DNA from: a virus
Virus record (IMG/VR): IMGVR_UViG_3300025418_001265
Span: 32,980 to 96,979 of that record
Length of the DNA: 64,000 bases
Direction: 5' to 3' (one strand)
Below the pieces are notes generated by a model, which saw only the letters and a program-made list of their open reading frames with translations, had not been told where the DNA came from and made no database searches. The translations under genes were made by a program, and so were the position numbers. Positions 1 to 9,561 of this stretch are shown piece after piece (position 1 is the first letter of the stretch; each line of letters starts with the position of its first letter).

Positions 1-1371
1 ATTAGGATCAATAGCCGATGCACCCTGAGCATATAAGAACTGATTGTAGTCTGTAGTGTTGGTTGGAAAGATTCTCTTTCTCTTAGCTGGACTGTTAATA
101 TCGTACTGATACAATACCGGTACAATTAGTCCCTGATTACTATAACCAGACAACACCCCTGTACTATTTGTTACATTAGCCGATAACAATAAACAGCTTG
201 TAAATGTTTTGTTAGTCTCATCGTACCAATTGCCACCGTAATATGGTTTAGCGAAATCTGCTACTGTAATACCTGTCAATGATAACGATGAAAGTAAACG
301 AGTTGAAACATTTTGGTGATAATCTAACTCAGTAAAGTCTACTTCAAAGTTATTAATATTAACAGTACTATAATCAAAAGTAATCTTTTCGAATAAAGTA
401 TAACCGTTCAGTTCTATTACTAAAGTATCAAAAAATACTTCAAAGTTTTTAATGCTGTTAGAAATTAACTGATTGTATATACTTGGCTCATTTATATGCT
501 TATTAAAAATAGCAGATAATGCAGAAGTTGCAGGTGTTACAGTACCATCTACTGTTTTTACCCATAACTCTCCAGCCGTATTGTTCATATTATATACTGT
601 ACGACCACTACCAGGTACTGCCTTGTATAAAGCATATTGATTACCATACACATCGCTATGCCAGGAATAAAGCTCTTTACCATTAGAAATAAGCAAACTC
701 TTTACCCTAGAATCAATATCAAAATACTTTAACCAATCTTCTTCTGTAAATTTATTTGTAGTTAACCAAATGTTTTTCTTGTCACCTGTCCAAAATTCGT
801 AATCATTACCTACTGTTATAACTCCGTTGTTATCAGTTTTAGTAGTTTCATAATTAGATTGATACGGGATAAATTTCTGATACGTACTGGTATCGATTAC
901 CTGTCCATCATAAGCTGTACCCGTGCTAGTGGCTTTTAACCAATTTAAATTCTGTAAATGAGTAATGACATCATCTTGATCATTCTTAGTTAAACCACGT
1001 CCTTTATTGAATATAGTAGGATCTATGTACTTGTATATTGCACCAGGTGCAATTGCATTTATGTTTATATATGGTGTTAAGTTTTTAGCTAGATAAACTG
1101 AAGCACCTACATTGTTAGGTGTAAAATAGCCTAATTCTGCTTTTGTTAATATGTTATCACCGCTTTGCGGTATTGTTGCAACAGTTGGATAGTAACGATT
1201 AGCTAAATTACCCCAGGGTGCCAATGGAGATACTTCTGCCCCTACATAACCTGTATTTGTACCAGATAATACATATTCTTTATTACCAAGATACTTTTCA
1301 GTTAAAGTTACAAGCTGAGCGTTTATTTGTTCAGCAGTAGTATTAGCATCGACTTGATTTGCTGATAACAT
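1..1371 (-). CDS. Virion structural protein, partial (runs off left edge)
   Basis: An open frame of 457 codons begins with ATG at 1371 and stays open to base 1, so the C-terminus is outside the window. The N-terminus reads MLSANQVDANTTAEQINAQL and is rich in Asn, Thr and Tyr, with no signal peptide or membrane segment. I do not recognise a domain. The start overlaps the stop of the upstream collagen-like fibre gene by one base (TAATG), suggesting translational coupling and joint expression with the fibre block. A structural or fibre-associated role is inferred from position and composition only. Confidence 0.6.
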   Translation of the reverse strand, partial: MLSANQVDANTTAEQINAQLVTLTEKYLGNKEYVLSGTNTGYVGAEVSPLAPWGNLANRYYPTVATIPQSGDNILTKAELGYFTPNNVGASVYLAKNLTPYININAIAPGAIYKYIDPTIFNKGRGLTKNDQDDVITHLQNLNWLKATSTGTAYDGQVIDTSTYQKFIPYQSNYETTKTDNNGVITVGNDYEFWTGDKKNIWLTTNKFTEEDWLKYFDIDSRVKSLLISNGKELYSWHSDVYGNQYALYKAVPGSGRTVYNMNNTAGELWVKTVDGTVTPATSALSAIFNKHINEPSIYNQLISNSIKNFEVFFDTLVIELNGYTLFEKITFDYSTVNINNFEVDFTELDYHQNVSTRLLSSLSLTGITVADFAKPYYGGNWYDETNKTFTSCLLLSANVTNSTGVLSGYSNQGLIVPVLYQYDINSPAKRKRIFPTNTTDYNQFLYAQGASAIDPN

Positions 1372-4253
1372 TATAATATAGATGATAAGGATTGCTTCAA
1401 TGTATATACTTCTGTTCTAAGTTCTTTTACAGCCTCAATAAGCACCGCTGTTAAGCGAGTATAATCAATACCTACGCATTCTTCTCCAACGCTTGTTGCA
1501 CTAGTTGATACTACATAAGGTAATATAGGTAATACATCTTCTGCAATAAGACCGATTTGATTAGTAGCACTAGTATCTATTGTACTATCATATGCTACAC
1601 CTGATAAAGAGTAAACCGTATTTAAAGAATTACCAATTAAACTGTTTAATGGTCGTATATTAGTTTTATATTTTCTAGATGATGTTGTATTGTACGATAC
1701 AGCTGTAACATTACCTGTACCGTCTACATAGAAGTTATTACCACCAGCATATACTGTGTGGCCGCCTATGCCTAGATAAACATCATTATAGAAACCTGCA
1801 ACAGCATTAGCTATAAGCCCGCCATTTAATGTAAATGCACCACCACCAATAGTACCTGACGAACCATTTATATAACCACTACCATCAATACCGTATCCAG
1901 TAGATGCAATTGCAAAACCTCCAGGATTAGCGTTTACCCCTGCAAAGTTTACATATGAATTAGTGTTTAAGGTTTGATTAGCACCGGGGCCAGCAGATCC
2001 TTGAGCGCCTTGAGCACCTTGGCTACCAGTACCACCAGAACCACCTGAAGAACCTTGAGCGCCTTGTGCACCGGTACCAGTAGCACCTTGTGCGCCTTGT
2101 GCACCGGTTGAACCTTTTGCACCTTGTGCTCCCTGAGCGCCAGATCCAGTAGCTCCTTGAGCGCCTTGTGGACCGGTACCACCAGTACCGCCTGTTGCAC
2201 CTTGAGCACCTTGCGGTCCAATACTACCGGTTGAACCTTTTGTACCTTGCGCACCTGTTGCACCTTGTGCGCCTTGCACTCCCGTAGAACCAGTTGCACC
2301 AGAGTAACCGGAATAACCTTGCGCTCCTGTGTTACCTGTTGAACCTTGAGCGCCGGTTGCACCTTGTGCACCGTTTATACCGGAATAACCGGATGGGCCT
2401 TGCGCTCCTGTGTTACCTGTTGAACCTTGAGCTCCAGTAGCTCCTTGCGCGCCTGTAGCTCCTTGTGCACCATTTACACCAGAATAACCGGAATAACCTT
2501 GTGAGCCTGCAGCACCCTGCGAACCCTGTGAACCTGTTGAACCTTGCGCTCCGGTAGCTCCTTGCGCGCCTGTCGAACCTTGACTACCGACCACTCCAGA
2601 GTAACCGGAATAACCTTGAGCGCCTTGTGCACCGGTAGAACCAGTTGCGCCTGTTGCTCCTTGAGAACCAGTAGCGCCTTGAGTACCGGCAGTACCTTGT
2701 GCGCCTTGAGGGCCTGTAAAACCGCTTATACCAGAAAAACCAGAATAACCAGAAGTGCCTTGATTACCAGTAAACCCTTGGTTACCTATAGAACCTTGTG
2801 CTCCTTGAGCACCTTGAGTACCAACAGTACCTGAGTAACCAGAATAGCCTTGAGAACCTGTAGCCCCTTGTGCGCCAGATGCACCTTGATAACCTATTAC
2901 ACCCTGAGCACCTAAACCACCCTGTGCACCGGTATTGCCTTGTGCACCAGTAGCGCCTTGAGCACCTTGAGCTCCTTGCGGGCCCGTGCCTTGCGGGCCG
3001 GTAGAGCCTTGAGCTCCTTGAGAACCTGTAGCTCCAGAATAACCAGAGTAACCTTGCGCGCCTTGTGGGCTGCCAGCTGCACCTTGCGGTCCTTGACCGC
3101 CTAAAATACCTTGTGCGCCTTGGGCGCCTTGAAAGCCTGAAAAACCAGATACGCCGCTGAAGCCGGTATAACCGCTTATACCGGTAGAGCCTTGAGCTCC
3201 CTGATTGCCTTGAAAACCATTAGAACCTTGTGCACCTTGTACGCCTGCAGAACCTGTAGAACCTTGTGCTCCTTGAGCACCCGTGGCCCCCTGAGCGCCT
3301 ATGCTACCAATACTACCTTGTGCACCTACTGATCCACTAAAACCAGAATAACCAGAAATACCAGAAGTACCTTGAGTACCAATAGCTCCCTGTGCACCTT
3401 GGGGTCCAGATGGACTACCTGCAGGTCCTTGGGGTCCTGGAGAACCACTATAACCACTATAACCAGAAATACCACTAAAACCACTAAAGCTACTATAGCC
3501 GCTATAACCAGAGATACCAGATTGACCGGATAAACCTATACCACTAAAACCTGATACACCACTAAAGCCCGATGCACCAGACAAGCCAGAATAACCTGAA
3601 GTACTAATACCACTATAACCGGATATACCACTAAAACCTGAACTACCGGTATCTCCTTTAATTTTACCTACATTAGTAAACCCATATAAACTACCAGGTG
3701 CAGATGAATTTGAATAAACCCATAAATCACCTGTATCCTCTGCAACAATACCGTCTCCTAAAGTAGGTGTTGGATCGATACCTGAGAAACCAGAAACTGA
3801 AGCTGTAGCAACAGAACCGATAATAGTTACTGATGTACCGTTTTTACCGGAAATACCAGACCAACCAGAAATACCGGACCAGCCTGAAGTACCTTGAGCG
3901 CCTTGCGCGCCATTTGAACCACTAAAACCAGAAAAACCTTGAGCGCCTTGAGCACCTGTTGCGCCTTGTGCTCCAGTACCACCCTGAGCACCTTGTGCAC
4001 CGTTAATACCATTGGTTCCGTTAGTACCATTAACCCCAGAGTAACCTGAATAACCTAAACCTTGAGGTCCTTGTGGTCCAGTAGCGCCACTATAGCCAGA
4101 ATAGCCTGAATAACCAGAATAACCTGACGTACCACCAGGAGCACCTTGTGAACCTGTAATACCTGGAAAACCAGAAAAACCACTAAAACCGGAATAACCT
4201 GAAGCAGCTGCTGCAGGTATCATTTGAATTTGATTGACAGTAGTTAGTGCCAT
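1371..4253 (-). CDS. Collagen-like tail fibre with S74 self-cleaving chaperone domain
   Basis: This is a 960-residue fibre protein. Residues about 18-140 and 205-755 are Gly-X-Y triplets, first GYS/GFS type and then mostly GAQ/GAT type. They are split by a small non-collagen module (about 141-204) that starts TSVTIIG and contains LWVY and KGDTG; the same module occurs twice in the fibre at 19977-24056. A beta-rich stretch (757-850) leads to a C-terminal peptidase S74 / intramolecular chaperone domain with IGLIAEDV, IDYTRL and EAVKEL. The expected cleavage serine and catalytic lysine five residues later are S858 and K863. The Asp that usually follows the Ser (SDxxLK) is replaced by Ser (SSRKYK). 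The chaperone should trimerise the fibre and then be released. Host receptor binding is inferred. Confidence 0.85.
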   Translation of the reverse strand: MALTTVNQIQMIPAAAASGYSGFSGFSGFPGITGSQGAPGGTSGYSGYSGYSGYSGATGPQGPQGLGYSGYSGVNGTNGTNGINGAQGAQGGTGAQGATGAQGAQGFSGFSGSNGAQGAQGTSGWSGISGWSGISGKNGTSVTIIGSVATASVSGFSGIDPTPTLGDGIVAEDTGDLWVYSNSSAPGSLYGFTNVGKIKGDTGSSGFSGISGYSGISTSGYSGLSGASGFSGVSGFSGIGLSGQSGISGYSGYSSFSGFSGISGYSGYSGSPGPQGPAGSPSGPQGAQGAIGTQGTSGISGYSGFSGSVGAQGSIGSIGAQGATGAQGAQGSTGSAGVQGAQGSNGFQGNQGAQGSTGISGYTGFSGVSGFSGFQGAQGAQGILGGQGPQGAAGSPQGAQGYSGYSGATGSQGAQGSTGPQGTGPQGAQGAQGATGAQGNTGAQGGLGAQGVIGYQGASGAQGATGSQGYSGYSGTVGTQGAQGAQGSIGNQGFTGNQGTSGYSGFSGISGFTGPQGAQGTAGTQGATGSQGATGATGSTGAQGAQGYSGYSGVVGSQGSTGAQGATGAQGSTGSQGSQGAAGSQGYSGYSGVNGAQGATGAQGATGAQGSTGNTGAQGPSGYSGINGAQGATGAQGSTGNTGAQGYSGYSGATGSTGVQGAQGATGAQGTKGSTGSIGPQGAQGATGGTGGTGPQGAQGATGSGAQGAQGAKGSTGAQGAQGATGTGAQGAQGSSGGSGGTGSQGAQGAQGSAGPGANQTLNTNSYVNFAGVNANPGGFAIASTGYGIDGSGYINGSSGTIGGGAFTLNGGLIANAVAGFYNDVYLGIGGHTVYAGGNNFYVDGTGNVTAVSYNTTSSRKYKTNIRPLNSLIGNSLNTVYSLSGVAYDSTIDTSATNQIGLIAEDVLPILPYVVSTSATSVGEECVGIDYTRLTAVLIEAVKELRTEVYTLKQSLSSIL
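1985..3640 (-). repeat. Long collagen-triplet coding array (GAQ/GAT/GYS type)
   Basis: About 550 codons of uninterrupted Gly-X-Y triplets within the fibre gene at 1371-4253. It is dominated by Gly-Ala-Gln and Gly-Ala-Thr blocks, punctuated by Gly-Tyr-Ser-Gly-Tyr-Ser-Gly pairs. Near-identical 9- to 27-base units recur throughout. Such arrays can change length by slippage or recombination, and the other-frame open readings in them are artefacts of the repeats. Confidence 0.8.
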
Positions 4254-4254
4254 A

Positions 4255-5283
4255 TTATGAAGTTGGAGCTACAATGACTATTTCTGCACCAGCAGGCGGT
4301 ATACCTGAAAATTGTATTTGACTGTTTTGTACGCTAATTATATAAGCAGCTCCAGGTGTTTGTAACAAACCATCTATTGAAACTCTATACAAAGAGGCAT
4401 CAGTTTTGGTAATACCAGTTAAGGTAAATGTGGAACTAGCTCCATCTCCGGTATATACATATACATTGCTCATTGCTGTGTTATTACTTATAGTTGTGCC
4501 TACGAAACCAGAAACTCCGTAGCAAGGATTTAAGGTGTTTGCAGATTGCAAAGCACTTAATATTAAACCTAACAAATACTCAGAAGGCACTGCATATAAT
4601 GATGTTTCATAATCACTTGCACTAAAGCCTTCCGAAAACGTTGTGTATTGGTTAATATCTACGCTAGGGTCCCGATCAAAGTAATTAGCTGTATCGTACA
4701 GTTCTTCAATTTCTACACTAAAAGTATCCGTTATATCACTTAGTTTAGGAAGATACTGTAATAGATTACCGTTTGTAACAATTAAACCGGTATTGCCGGA
4801 ATCAGTTCTTTGGGTAAAAACACTGAGGATATAAGAGTAAAATAAACTCTCTAAATAACCATTAGTACCTAATAAGTTATATTTTAACTTGGAATAAACT
4901 ATGTTGCTCCTACGTTCAGCTAGGTAACGTGATACGTCTTTTAGTTTACGGGCATAGTATGTAACAGCTGCCTGTAAGTCTAAGTCATCGCTATAATTGA
5001 TAGCACTAAAAAATTGTTGTTCTTCAGGGTTACGAGTTGATAATCCAAGCTGTTTTAAGAAGTCTACATATAAACTCTTAACATACAAAAACATAGCGCC
5101 TGGAGTATTGGCCCTATTTTTATACCATTCTTTTAAGTACTTGTTATACTGCTCAATTTGAGCTTTATTATCTATATTAGTATTATTAGCTTTCCATTCC
5201 TGAAAACTGTACGGATTTCCTGTATCTGTTTCAGTAGTAAGAGTGGTGGGTTTAGCTAAAGACTGTATGTTGATAACAGGCAT
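4255..5283 (-). CDS. Structural protein with fibre-type C-terminal module
   Basis: A protein of 342 residues with no known name. The N-terminal two thirds are alpha-helical and charged, with Trp/Tyr-rich motifs such as EWKANN and YLKEWYKN. The last 65 residues form a beta-rich module (TGDGASSTFTL, IDGLLQTPGAAY, IPPAGAEIVI) of a kind common in phage tail fibre and baseplate proteins. It lies one base upstream of the next fibre gene, and a GTAAGTATTAC box lies just upstream of its ATG. A tail or fibre-attachment role is inferred from this module and from the neighbours. No catalytic motif is visible. Confidence 0.55.
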   Translation of the reverse strand: MPVINIQSLAKPTTLTTETDTGNPYSFQEWKANNTNIDNKAQIEQYNKYLKEWYKNRANTPGAMFLYVKSLYVDFLKQLGLSTRNPEEQQFFSAINYSDDLDLQAAVTYYARKLKDVSRYLAERRSNIVYSKLKYNLLGTNGYLESLFYSYILSVFTQRTDSGNTGLIVTNGNLLQYLPKLSDITDTFSVEIEELYDTANYFDRDPSVDINQYTTFSEGFSASDYETSLYAVPSEYLLGLILSALQSANTLNPCYGVSGFVGTTISNNTAMSNVYVYTGDGASSTFTLTGITKTDASLYRVSIDGLLQTPGAAYIISVQNSQIQFSGIPPAGAEIVIVAPTS

Positions 5284-5311
5284 TAGTAATACTTACAGGC
5301 AGAGTATGATT

Positions 5312-5545
5312 TTACCATTTTCCTGCAGGGCATTTTGATGCTTCTAGTCTTACTTTTAGGTTCATCATACAACCGCATTTATTGCATATGCCGTGATCTG
5401 TAAGCTCTGGACAACCAGCACATATACCTATACGGCTTAATTGCTTGTTATCTTCAGCTAAAACAGCGCCTTGCTGTCTATACACTCTTACAGCATTGAT
5501 AATAGTTTCGGTAAGATTAAATGCGCTTGTTTTAAGTGTAGCCAC
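5312..5545 (-). CDS. Small zinc-ribbon-like protein
   Basis: A 77-residue protein starting at a GTG codon. After a helical N-terminus it has six cysteines in a metal-binding arrangement: C42-x2-C45, C54-x2-C57-x-C59 and C72. Small CxxCP...CxxCGC proteins of this type recur in T4-like and marine phages; their function is unknown to me. It sits between two fibre-region genes on the same strand. The metal site is clear from spacing, the function is not. Confidence 0.6.
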   Translation of the reverse strand: MATLKTSAFNLTETIINAVRVYRQQGAVLAEDNKQLSRIGICAGCPELTDHGICNKCGCMMNLKVRLEASKCPAGKW

Positions 5546-5558
5546 ACTTTAACTTACT

Positions 5559-6632
5559 TTACAGTCCTAATTTTGCATTAAGAGCAGCAACCTGAGCCTG
5601 TAATGTCTTTACAGCTTCAACAAGTACCACTACAACACGGCTGTAATCGATACTTCTTGGATTACCGTCTGCAATTTGTACAACTGAAGGTAATACTGGG
5701 TAAACGTCTTCAGCTAAGAAACCAATTTCATTAGTTAAACTTGGATATGTAATGCTATCGTAGGTTACACCTGATAATTGTGAAATTACCAATGAAGCAT
5801 TAATTGAATTGTTTAATGGCTGAATGTTGGTCTTAACTGCACGTGTTGAAGTCGAGTTAAACGATGTTGCGTCGAATTCACCGGCAGATGTTAAAAATGC
5901 TAATGTTGTACCAGGGACGTTAGCCTGGAAGAATGTAACAACAGCATTATTTGCTGTAGCACCACCTGTACCGCCCCAAACTACTAATGTATTAACTGCA
6001 GCTGAAAGAGCCTGTGTATTAGCAGTACCGTTCGGTCCTACCTGATGGCTTATTGCAGAAATGTTACCACCGTTAGTAATATTAACGTTACCAGCAACCT
6101 GTAAAGGAGCGTTAGAAGTACCGCCAGTATTAATACCGATATAACCGGTTGTTGGGTTCTGGAAAATATTAGCAGCACTTAATGAACTTGCACCTATAAA
6201 TACTGCTAAAGCTCCGGAAGTGCCTGTACCAGCAAATGCACCAGAGAAGCCTGAATAACCAGAAGCACCTTGCGCGCCTGTAGAACCAGTAGCACCTTGA
6301 GCGCCTGCTGTACCTGTTGCACCTTGATTACCTTGAAAACCTTGAGCACCTTGTGCACCAGTTGCACCTGTAGCACCCTGAGCGCCGTTAGTACCGTTTG
6401 TACCTGAAAAACCTGAAGTACCAGTTGCGCCTTGAGCGCCAGCTGCACCCTGCGCGCCTTGAGCACCATTTGAACCAGTAGATCCTTTAACACCAGAGTA
6501 ACCAGAAATACCTTGAGCTCCTTGTGTTCCGGTAGCGCCTTGTGCGCCAGTTAAACCTGTAGCGCCTTGAGCTCCCTGAGCGCCGTAGCCTGAATATCCT
6601 GAATATGCGTTTGCTGGATTAAAATATGCCAT
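5559..6632 (-). CDS. Collagen-like fibre with S74 chaperone domain
   Basis: A 357-residue protein. A 12-residue leader ([12 protein letters not shown]) is followed by GAQ/GAT/GFS collagen triplets to about residue 135. A beta-rich knob region runs about 140-255, and a C-terminal S74 domain follows with [14 protein letters not shown] and EAVKTL. The predicted cleavage Ser is S262 and the Lys is K267 (STRAVK). The Asp after Ser in the usual SDxxLK motif is Thr here. It is shorter than its relatives and probably forms a short fibre or a distal fibre segment. A CTAAATA late-type box lies 20 bases before the ATG. Confidence 0.85.
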   Translation of the reverse strand: MAYFNPANAYSGYSGYGAQGAQGATGLTGAQGATGTQGAQGISGYSGVKGSTGSNGAQGAQGAAGAQGATGTSGFSGTNGTNGAQGATGATGAQGAQGFQGNQGATGTAGAQGATGSTGAQGASGYSGFSGAFAGTGTSGALAVFIGASSLSAANIFQNPTTGYIGINTGGTSNAPLQVAGNVNITNGGNISAISHQVGPNGTANTQALSAAVNTLVVWGGTGGATANNAVVTFFQANVPGTTLAFLTSAGEFDATSFNSTSTRAVKTNIQPLNNSINASLVISQLSGVTYDSITYPSLTNEIGFLAEDVYPVLPSVVQIADGNPRSIDYSRVVVVLVEAVKTLQAQVAALNAKLGL

Positions 6633-6651
6633 AGTAGTATTGGTTGTTAAT

Positions 6652-6658
6652 TATTTAG
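6652..6658 (-). promoter_or_regulatory. T4-type late promoter box CTAAATA
   Basis: CTAAATA on the minus strand, 20 bases before the ATG of the 5559-6632 fibre gene. The leader ends ATACTACTATGGC, nearly the same as in front of the 16689-19919 fibre and the sheath gene. This resembles the T4 late box TATAAATA. Activity is inferred. Confidence 0.5.
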
Positions 6659-6715
6659 TAAAAAATACTACAGTTTATATGGGTTTTGAGTTAAAAATAA
6701 ACGGATATGTCAAAA

Positions 6716-6844
6716 CTAAAAAACAGAAGCAAATCCACCTTCAAAACCGTGAGAATGTTGTTGCGCTCCAAACTTTCTAATATAACGTAAACCAAATTCA
6801 GCTTTTTCTGTTAACTCATATGCAAATCCAACTTTATAAGTTTT
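6716..6844 (-). pseudogene. C-terminal remnant of an outer-membrane beta-barrel protein
   Basis: Directly after the TGA stop (6845-6847) of the transporter gene, the same frame continues for 42 codons to a TAG. It encodes alternating hydrophobic and polar residues (YKVGFAYELTEK, EFGLRYIRKFG) and ends GGFASVF. A terminal Phe after an amphipathic strand is the known C-terminal signature of outer-membrane barrels. There is no usable start in this frame. An ATG overlapping the TGA in another frame gives only MKNL before a stop. The best reading is a degraded porin-like gene left by deletion, or a C-terminal extension accessible only by stop-codon readthrough. Confidence 0.6.
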
Positions 6845-7912
6845 TCATTTAATAAAAGTAAAAATAGCTGCAGTTAATAAAAGTAAAAATGCCCAGGTAC
6901 CTAATGCTTTATAATATGTGGATAGAGGGGTACCAAAGTAACGTTTACCAATCATAACACATTCGTGCATTGGAGTTAAAAGATAACCACAATAATCTAA
7001 TGCAAAAAACCATAGTAGATACTGTCTACCGAATACTGTTGTAGCTAATACTGTTAGTGCAGCAAACTTACCGTCACTACCCATACTAAAGCTAGCAGCA
7101 AATAGTAACATACTAATAATGTACATACCACTAAACGTGTGCGGATTTAATCCCCAGCTTCTTATAGCGTATTCAATCCAGACTCTGTGCTCTTGCATAT
7201 AACCAGAAGTAAAAAATATAACACCGATTAATGCAATAGTAGTCCAGTTAACATAACTACTAATCTTTTTCCAACTATATGTCTTAGTAATATATAGATA
7301 ATAAGCTAGTAGAGCACCGAAGATAGGAAACACTAACTCTGGGCCTTCTCCTCCAAGTAGCATATACGTAAGAACAGCAGCAATAAACGGTATTACGTTT
7401 TTGATAAAATTACCAGCGCCAAGATTTTCTTGAGGTGTAATCTCTATTTCGTCTTCTTTAATAACAAAGAATAAATAGTAAAAAATAAATGCAGCACTAA
7501 CAGCTATCAACGGCCATAACATTTTTAACCATACTGCATATGTAATACCAAACGCAGCCATTGGTAGTATTACTGGTTTCTCAATAGGAGACCACATATA
7601 ATAGTGATGGGTGGTAAGGAAGTCGATAGGTCCAAGTTTTTGACGTGCTTTTACATCTTTCTCCTTTGAAGCTGTTGCTGTATCTAATATACCTGCACTA
7701 ACTGTACTTCTACCTTCTAGGGGCAATATACCACTAATAAGACTAATAACAGCAATAACTAACTTGTTACTTTTAAGTTTAAATTTTAACCATCCATACG
7801 TACACCCGAATAGGTTATGCTCTTTGGCAATACCCGCTACTACCATAATAGTAAAGAGTACAAAGAGATAGATTTCGTCTCCGAGATAAAAACGGTCTAA
7901 AAAGACACTCAT
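6845..7912 (-). CDS. Multipass inner-membrane transporter-like protein
   Basis: A 355-residue, strongly hydrophobic protein with roughly ten predicted membrane segments, for example near residues 12-28, 50-65, 115-150, 168-210, 222-240 and 265-350. Motifs such as SGILPLEGRSTVSAGILD and YLLTPMHECVMIGKRYF resemble the DUF401-type branch of the ion-transporter (ArsB/NhaD-like) proteins, as far as I can judge by eye. A transported substrate cannot be assigned. It lies between the fibre block and the U32/methyltransferase fusion and looks like an accessory gene. It is followed in frame by an outer-membrane-protein remnant, so recombination has occurred at its 3' end. Confidence 0.6.
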   Translation of the reverse strand: MSVFLDRFYLGDEIYLFVLFTIMVVAGIAKEHNLFGCTYGWLKFKLKSNKLVIAVISLISGILPLEGRSTVSAGILDTATASKEKDVKARQKLGPIDFLTTHHYYMWSPIEKPVILPMAAFGITYAVWLKMLWPLIAVSAAFIFYYLFFVIKEDEIEITPQENLGAGNFIKNVIPFIAAVLTYMLLGGEGPELVFPIFGALLAYYLYITKTYSWKKISSYVNWTTIALIGVIFFTSGYMQEHRVWIEYAIRSWGLNPHTFSGMYIISMLLFAASFSMGSDGKFAALTVLATTVFGRQYLLWFFALDYCGYLLTPMHECVMIGKRYFGTPLSTYYKALGTWAFLLLLTAAIFTFIK

Positions 7913-7926
7913 AGCTATATTTTATA

Positions 7927-9561
7927 TTATTTCTTTACAATAGCCAGGTAAAAACCATTCCACCACATATCAGGATCTTCTAAATCATTTAATAATATCT
8001 TATCGTATATTACTTCTAAACTAGCATCAGCAATACCGCGTTTAGCACCATTAACTACCCCATCAAAATTTGCATCATCAAATATAAGAACAGCTTCATC
8101 TACTAGCTTATCTGCAAAGTACATTATAGCTTGATAGTTAGCTTCTTCACTATGATCTGCATCATAAAAGAAAAAGTCTATATTACCAATATCAGATTTT
8201 TCGACTTGTAAGAAGTGACTGTTAAATACCTTTAAAGTATTATTACCTTTATACTTTTTAGCATTCTCAATAAACTTTTCTTTCGAAGATTCAAGATCTA
8301 CCTTACCATTAGCAGATTTGGTTTGTTCTTGCCAATGATCGACTGCATATGCCTTGAGATTATTATCTTTAATGGTAGCGCAAAATGTACCACCATTTAA
8401 CACACCTACTTCGAGGTAACCTGTCGATATTTTACCAATACCGTTCAATAGCTGTTTCATTTTGTCTGAAGTAATACCCTCTACAGTATCACCTATCGGT
8501 TGGTTAACAGTGTCTATTAGTAACTGAGTTACCTTTTCAACTTTCTTATTGTTTTTATTACCCTTGGCTCTCCATACTTTTGTACAGTAATCACAATCCC
8601 AACAGTTAAACTTACACGTCTTAATCTTTTGACGCCAAGTGTTTATAGGTTTTTCTATTAAGTTCGTGTCTTCTATATAAGGCTCGAAACCACTGAACAG
8701 TATTTCTTCTTTATTGGCAAACCTACGAATAATGTCCATTGTCTCATTAAGACGGTTACTATTCTCTCTACCGTGCATTTTAATCGTATCAATACCTAGC
8801 TCTAAAAACTCTAACCAATCTTCTCTCCAAGGTGGAAAGTTAGCATTAGTTAACTGTACAGCTGAATCTTGAGTCTGCCATTTAGGGCAACTAACTCTAC
8901 TAATAGGATCTGTAAAGTACTGATTGCCTGTTGTTCTAGTATTATTAAAGTGGTAATGCTCATCCATTACAGGGCACCCGCCTACACAACCTTCATTAGC
9001 TAATAAAGATAGCTTGATACCGTATTTGTCTTTAACTCTTTTTATCTCTCTAAGTCTATCGTGATCTCTCATAAGAACACGATCAAGGTTAACATAGTTG
9101 AACCCGGCCTGAGCTAAAGCAGCTACTTCTCTTGGTTCTTTAACCGCTCTTAAAATAGTGTTCTTAACAAATAGTTCTGGAAAGTTATGTTTAACCTGTT
9201 TAGTTAACATCCAGTGTGTATGGGGTAGGGTACAAGACCTTATACCAGCATCATATAAAGGTTTAAAGTTTTTTATCCAAGTCTCTAAGTTCTTTTGACT
9301 AGCTCGTACTGATATATTATTAAATGTAGCAGATACAGTTATACCTGTTTCTTTTTGTACATATAAAGCTGTTTCAATAGCAAACTGATGTGCATCTTTT
9401 TGTACAAACACATCACCCATTGCATCTTGCAAGAAAGGATCAATACGACAAGTAAAATATATGTCGTATATATAATCTTTATACTCTTTACAGAACTCTA
9501 AAAACGTGTAGAACTGTTGTTCTGTAAGCTTAGGGTTAAGAGGTATACTAAATATCTTCAC
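7927..9561 (-). CDS. U32-peptidase-like domain fused to SAM methyltransferase
   Basis: A 544-residue protein starting at GTG. Residues 1-330 look like a TIM-barrel of the peptidase U32/UbiU kind, with several cysteines: C192 and C196 (NEGCVGGCP), C225, and a C316/C320/C323/C326 cluster that could hold an Fe-S cluster or zinc. Residues about 380-544 look like a class I SAM-dependent methyltransferase, with motif I YLEVGVLNGG, an acidic AVDHW, IDFFFYDADHS and LIFDDAN. The start overlaps the upstream gene by 14 bases, so the two are probably coupled. The substrate is unknown; surface or small-molecule modification is a guess. The family assignment of the first half rests on motif resemblance only. 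Confidence 0.6.
   Translation of the reverse strand: MKIFSIPLNPKLTEQQFYTFLEFCKEYKDYIYDIYFTCRIDPFLQDAMGDVFVQKDAHQFAIETALYVQKETGITVSATFNNISVRASQKNLETWIKNFKPLYDAGIRSCTLPHTHWMLTKQVKHNFPELFVKNTILRAVKEPREVAALAQAGFNYVNLDRVLMRDHDRLREIKRVKDKYGIKLSLLANEGCVGGCPVMDEHYHFNNTRTTGNQYFTDPISRVSCPKWQTQDSAVQLTNANFPPWREDWLEFLELGIDTIKMHGRENSNRLNETMDIIRRFANKEEILFSGFEPYIEDTNLIEKPINTWRQKIKTCKFNCWDCDYCTKVWRAKGNKNNKKVEKVTQLLIDTVNQPIGDTVEGITSDKMKQLLNGIGKISTGYLEVGVLNGGTFCATIKDNNLKAYAVDHWQEQTKSANGKVDLESSKEKFIENAKKYKGNNTLKVFNSHFLQVEKSDIGNIDFFFYDADHSEEANYQAIMYFADKLVDEAVLIFDDANFDGVVNGAKRGIADASLEVIYDKILLNDLEDPDMWWNGFYLAIVKK

Noticed and set aside
1967-2371. Open frames in other frames of the collagen arrays (also near 2544, 13638, 15736, 17300, 21101, 22529)
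   Set aside because: Triplet repeats automatically keep several frames open; the translations are low-complexity (HKVQ, VFLV) and lie inside well-supported fibre genes.
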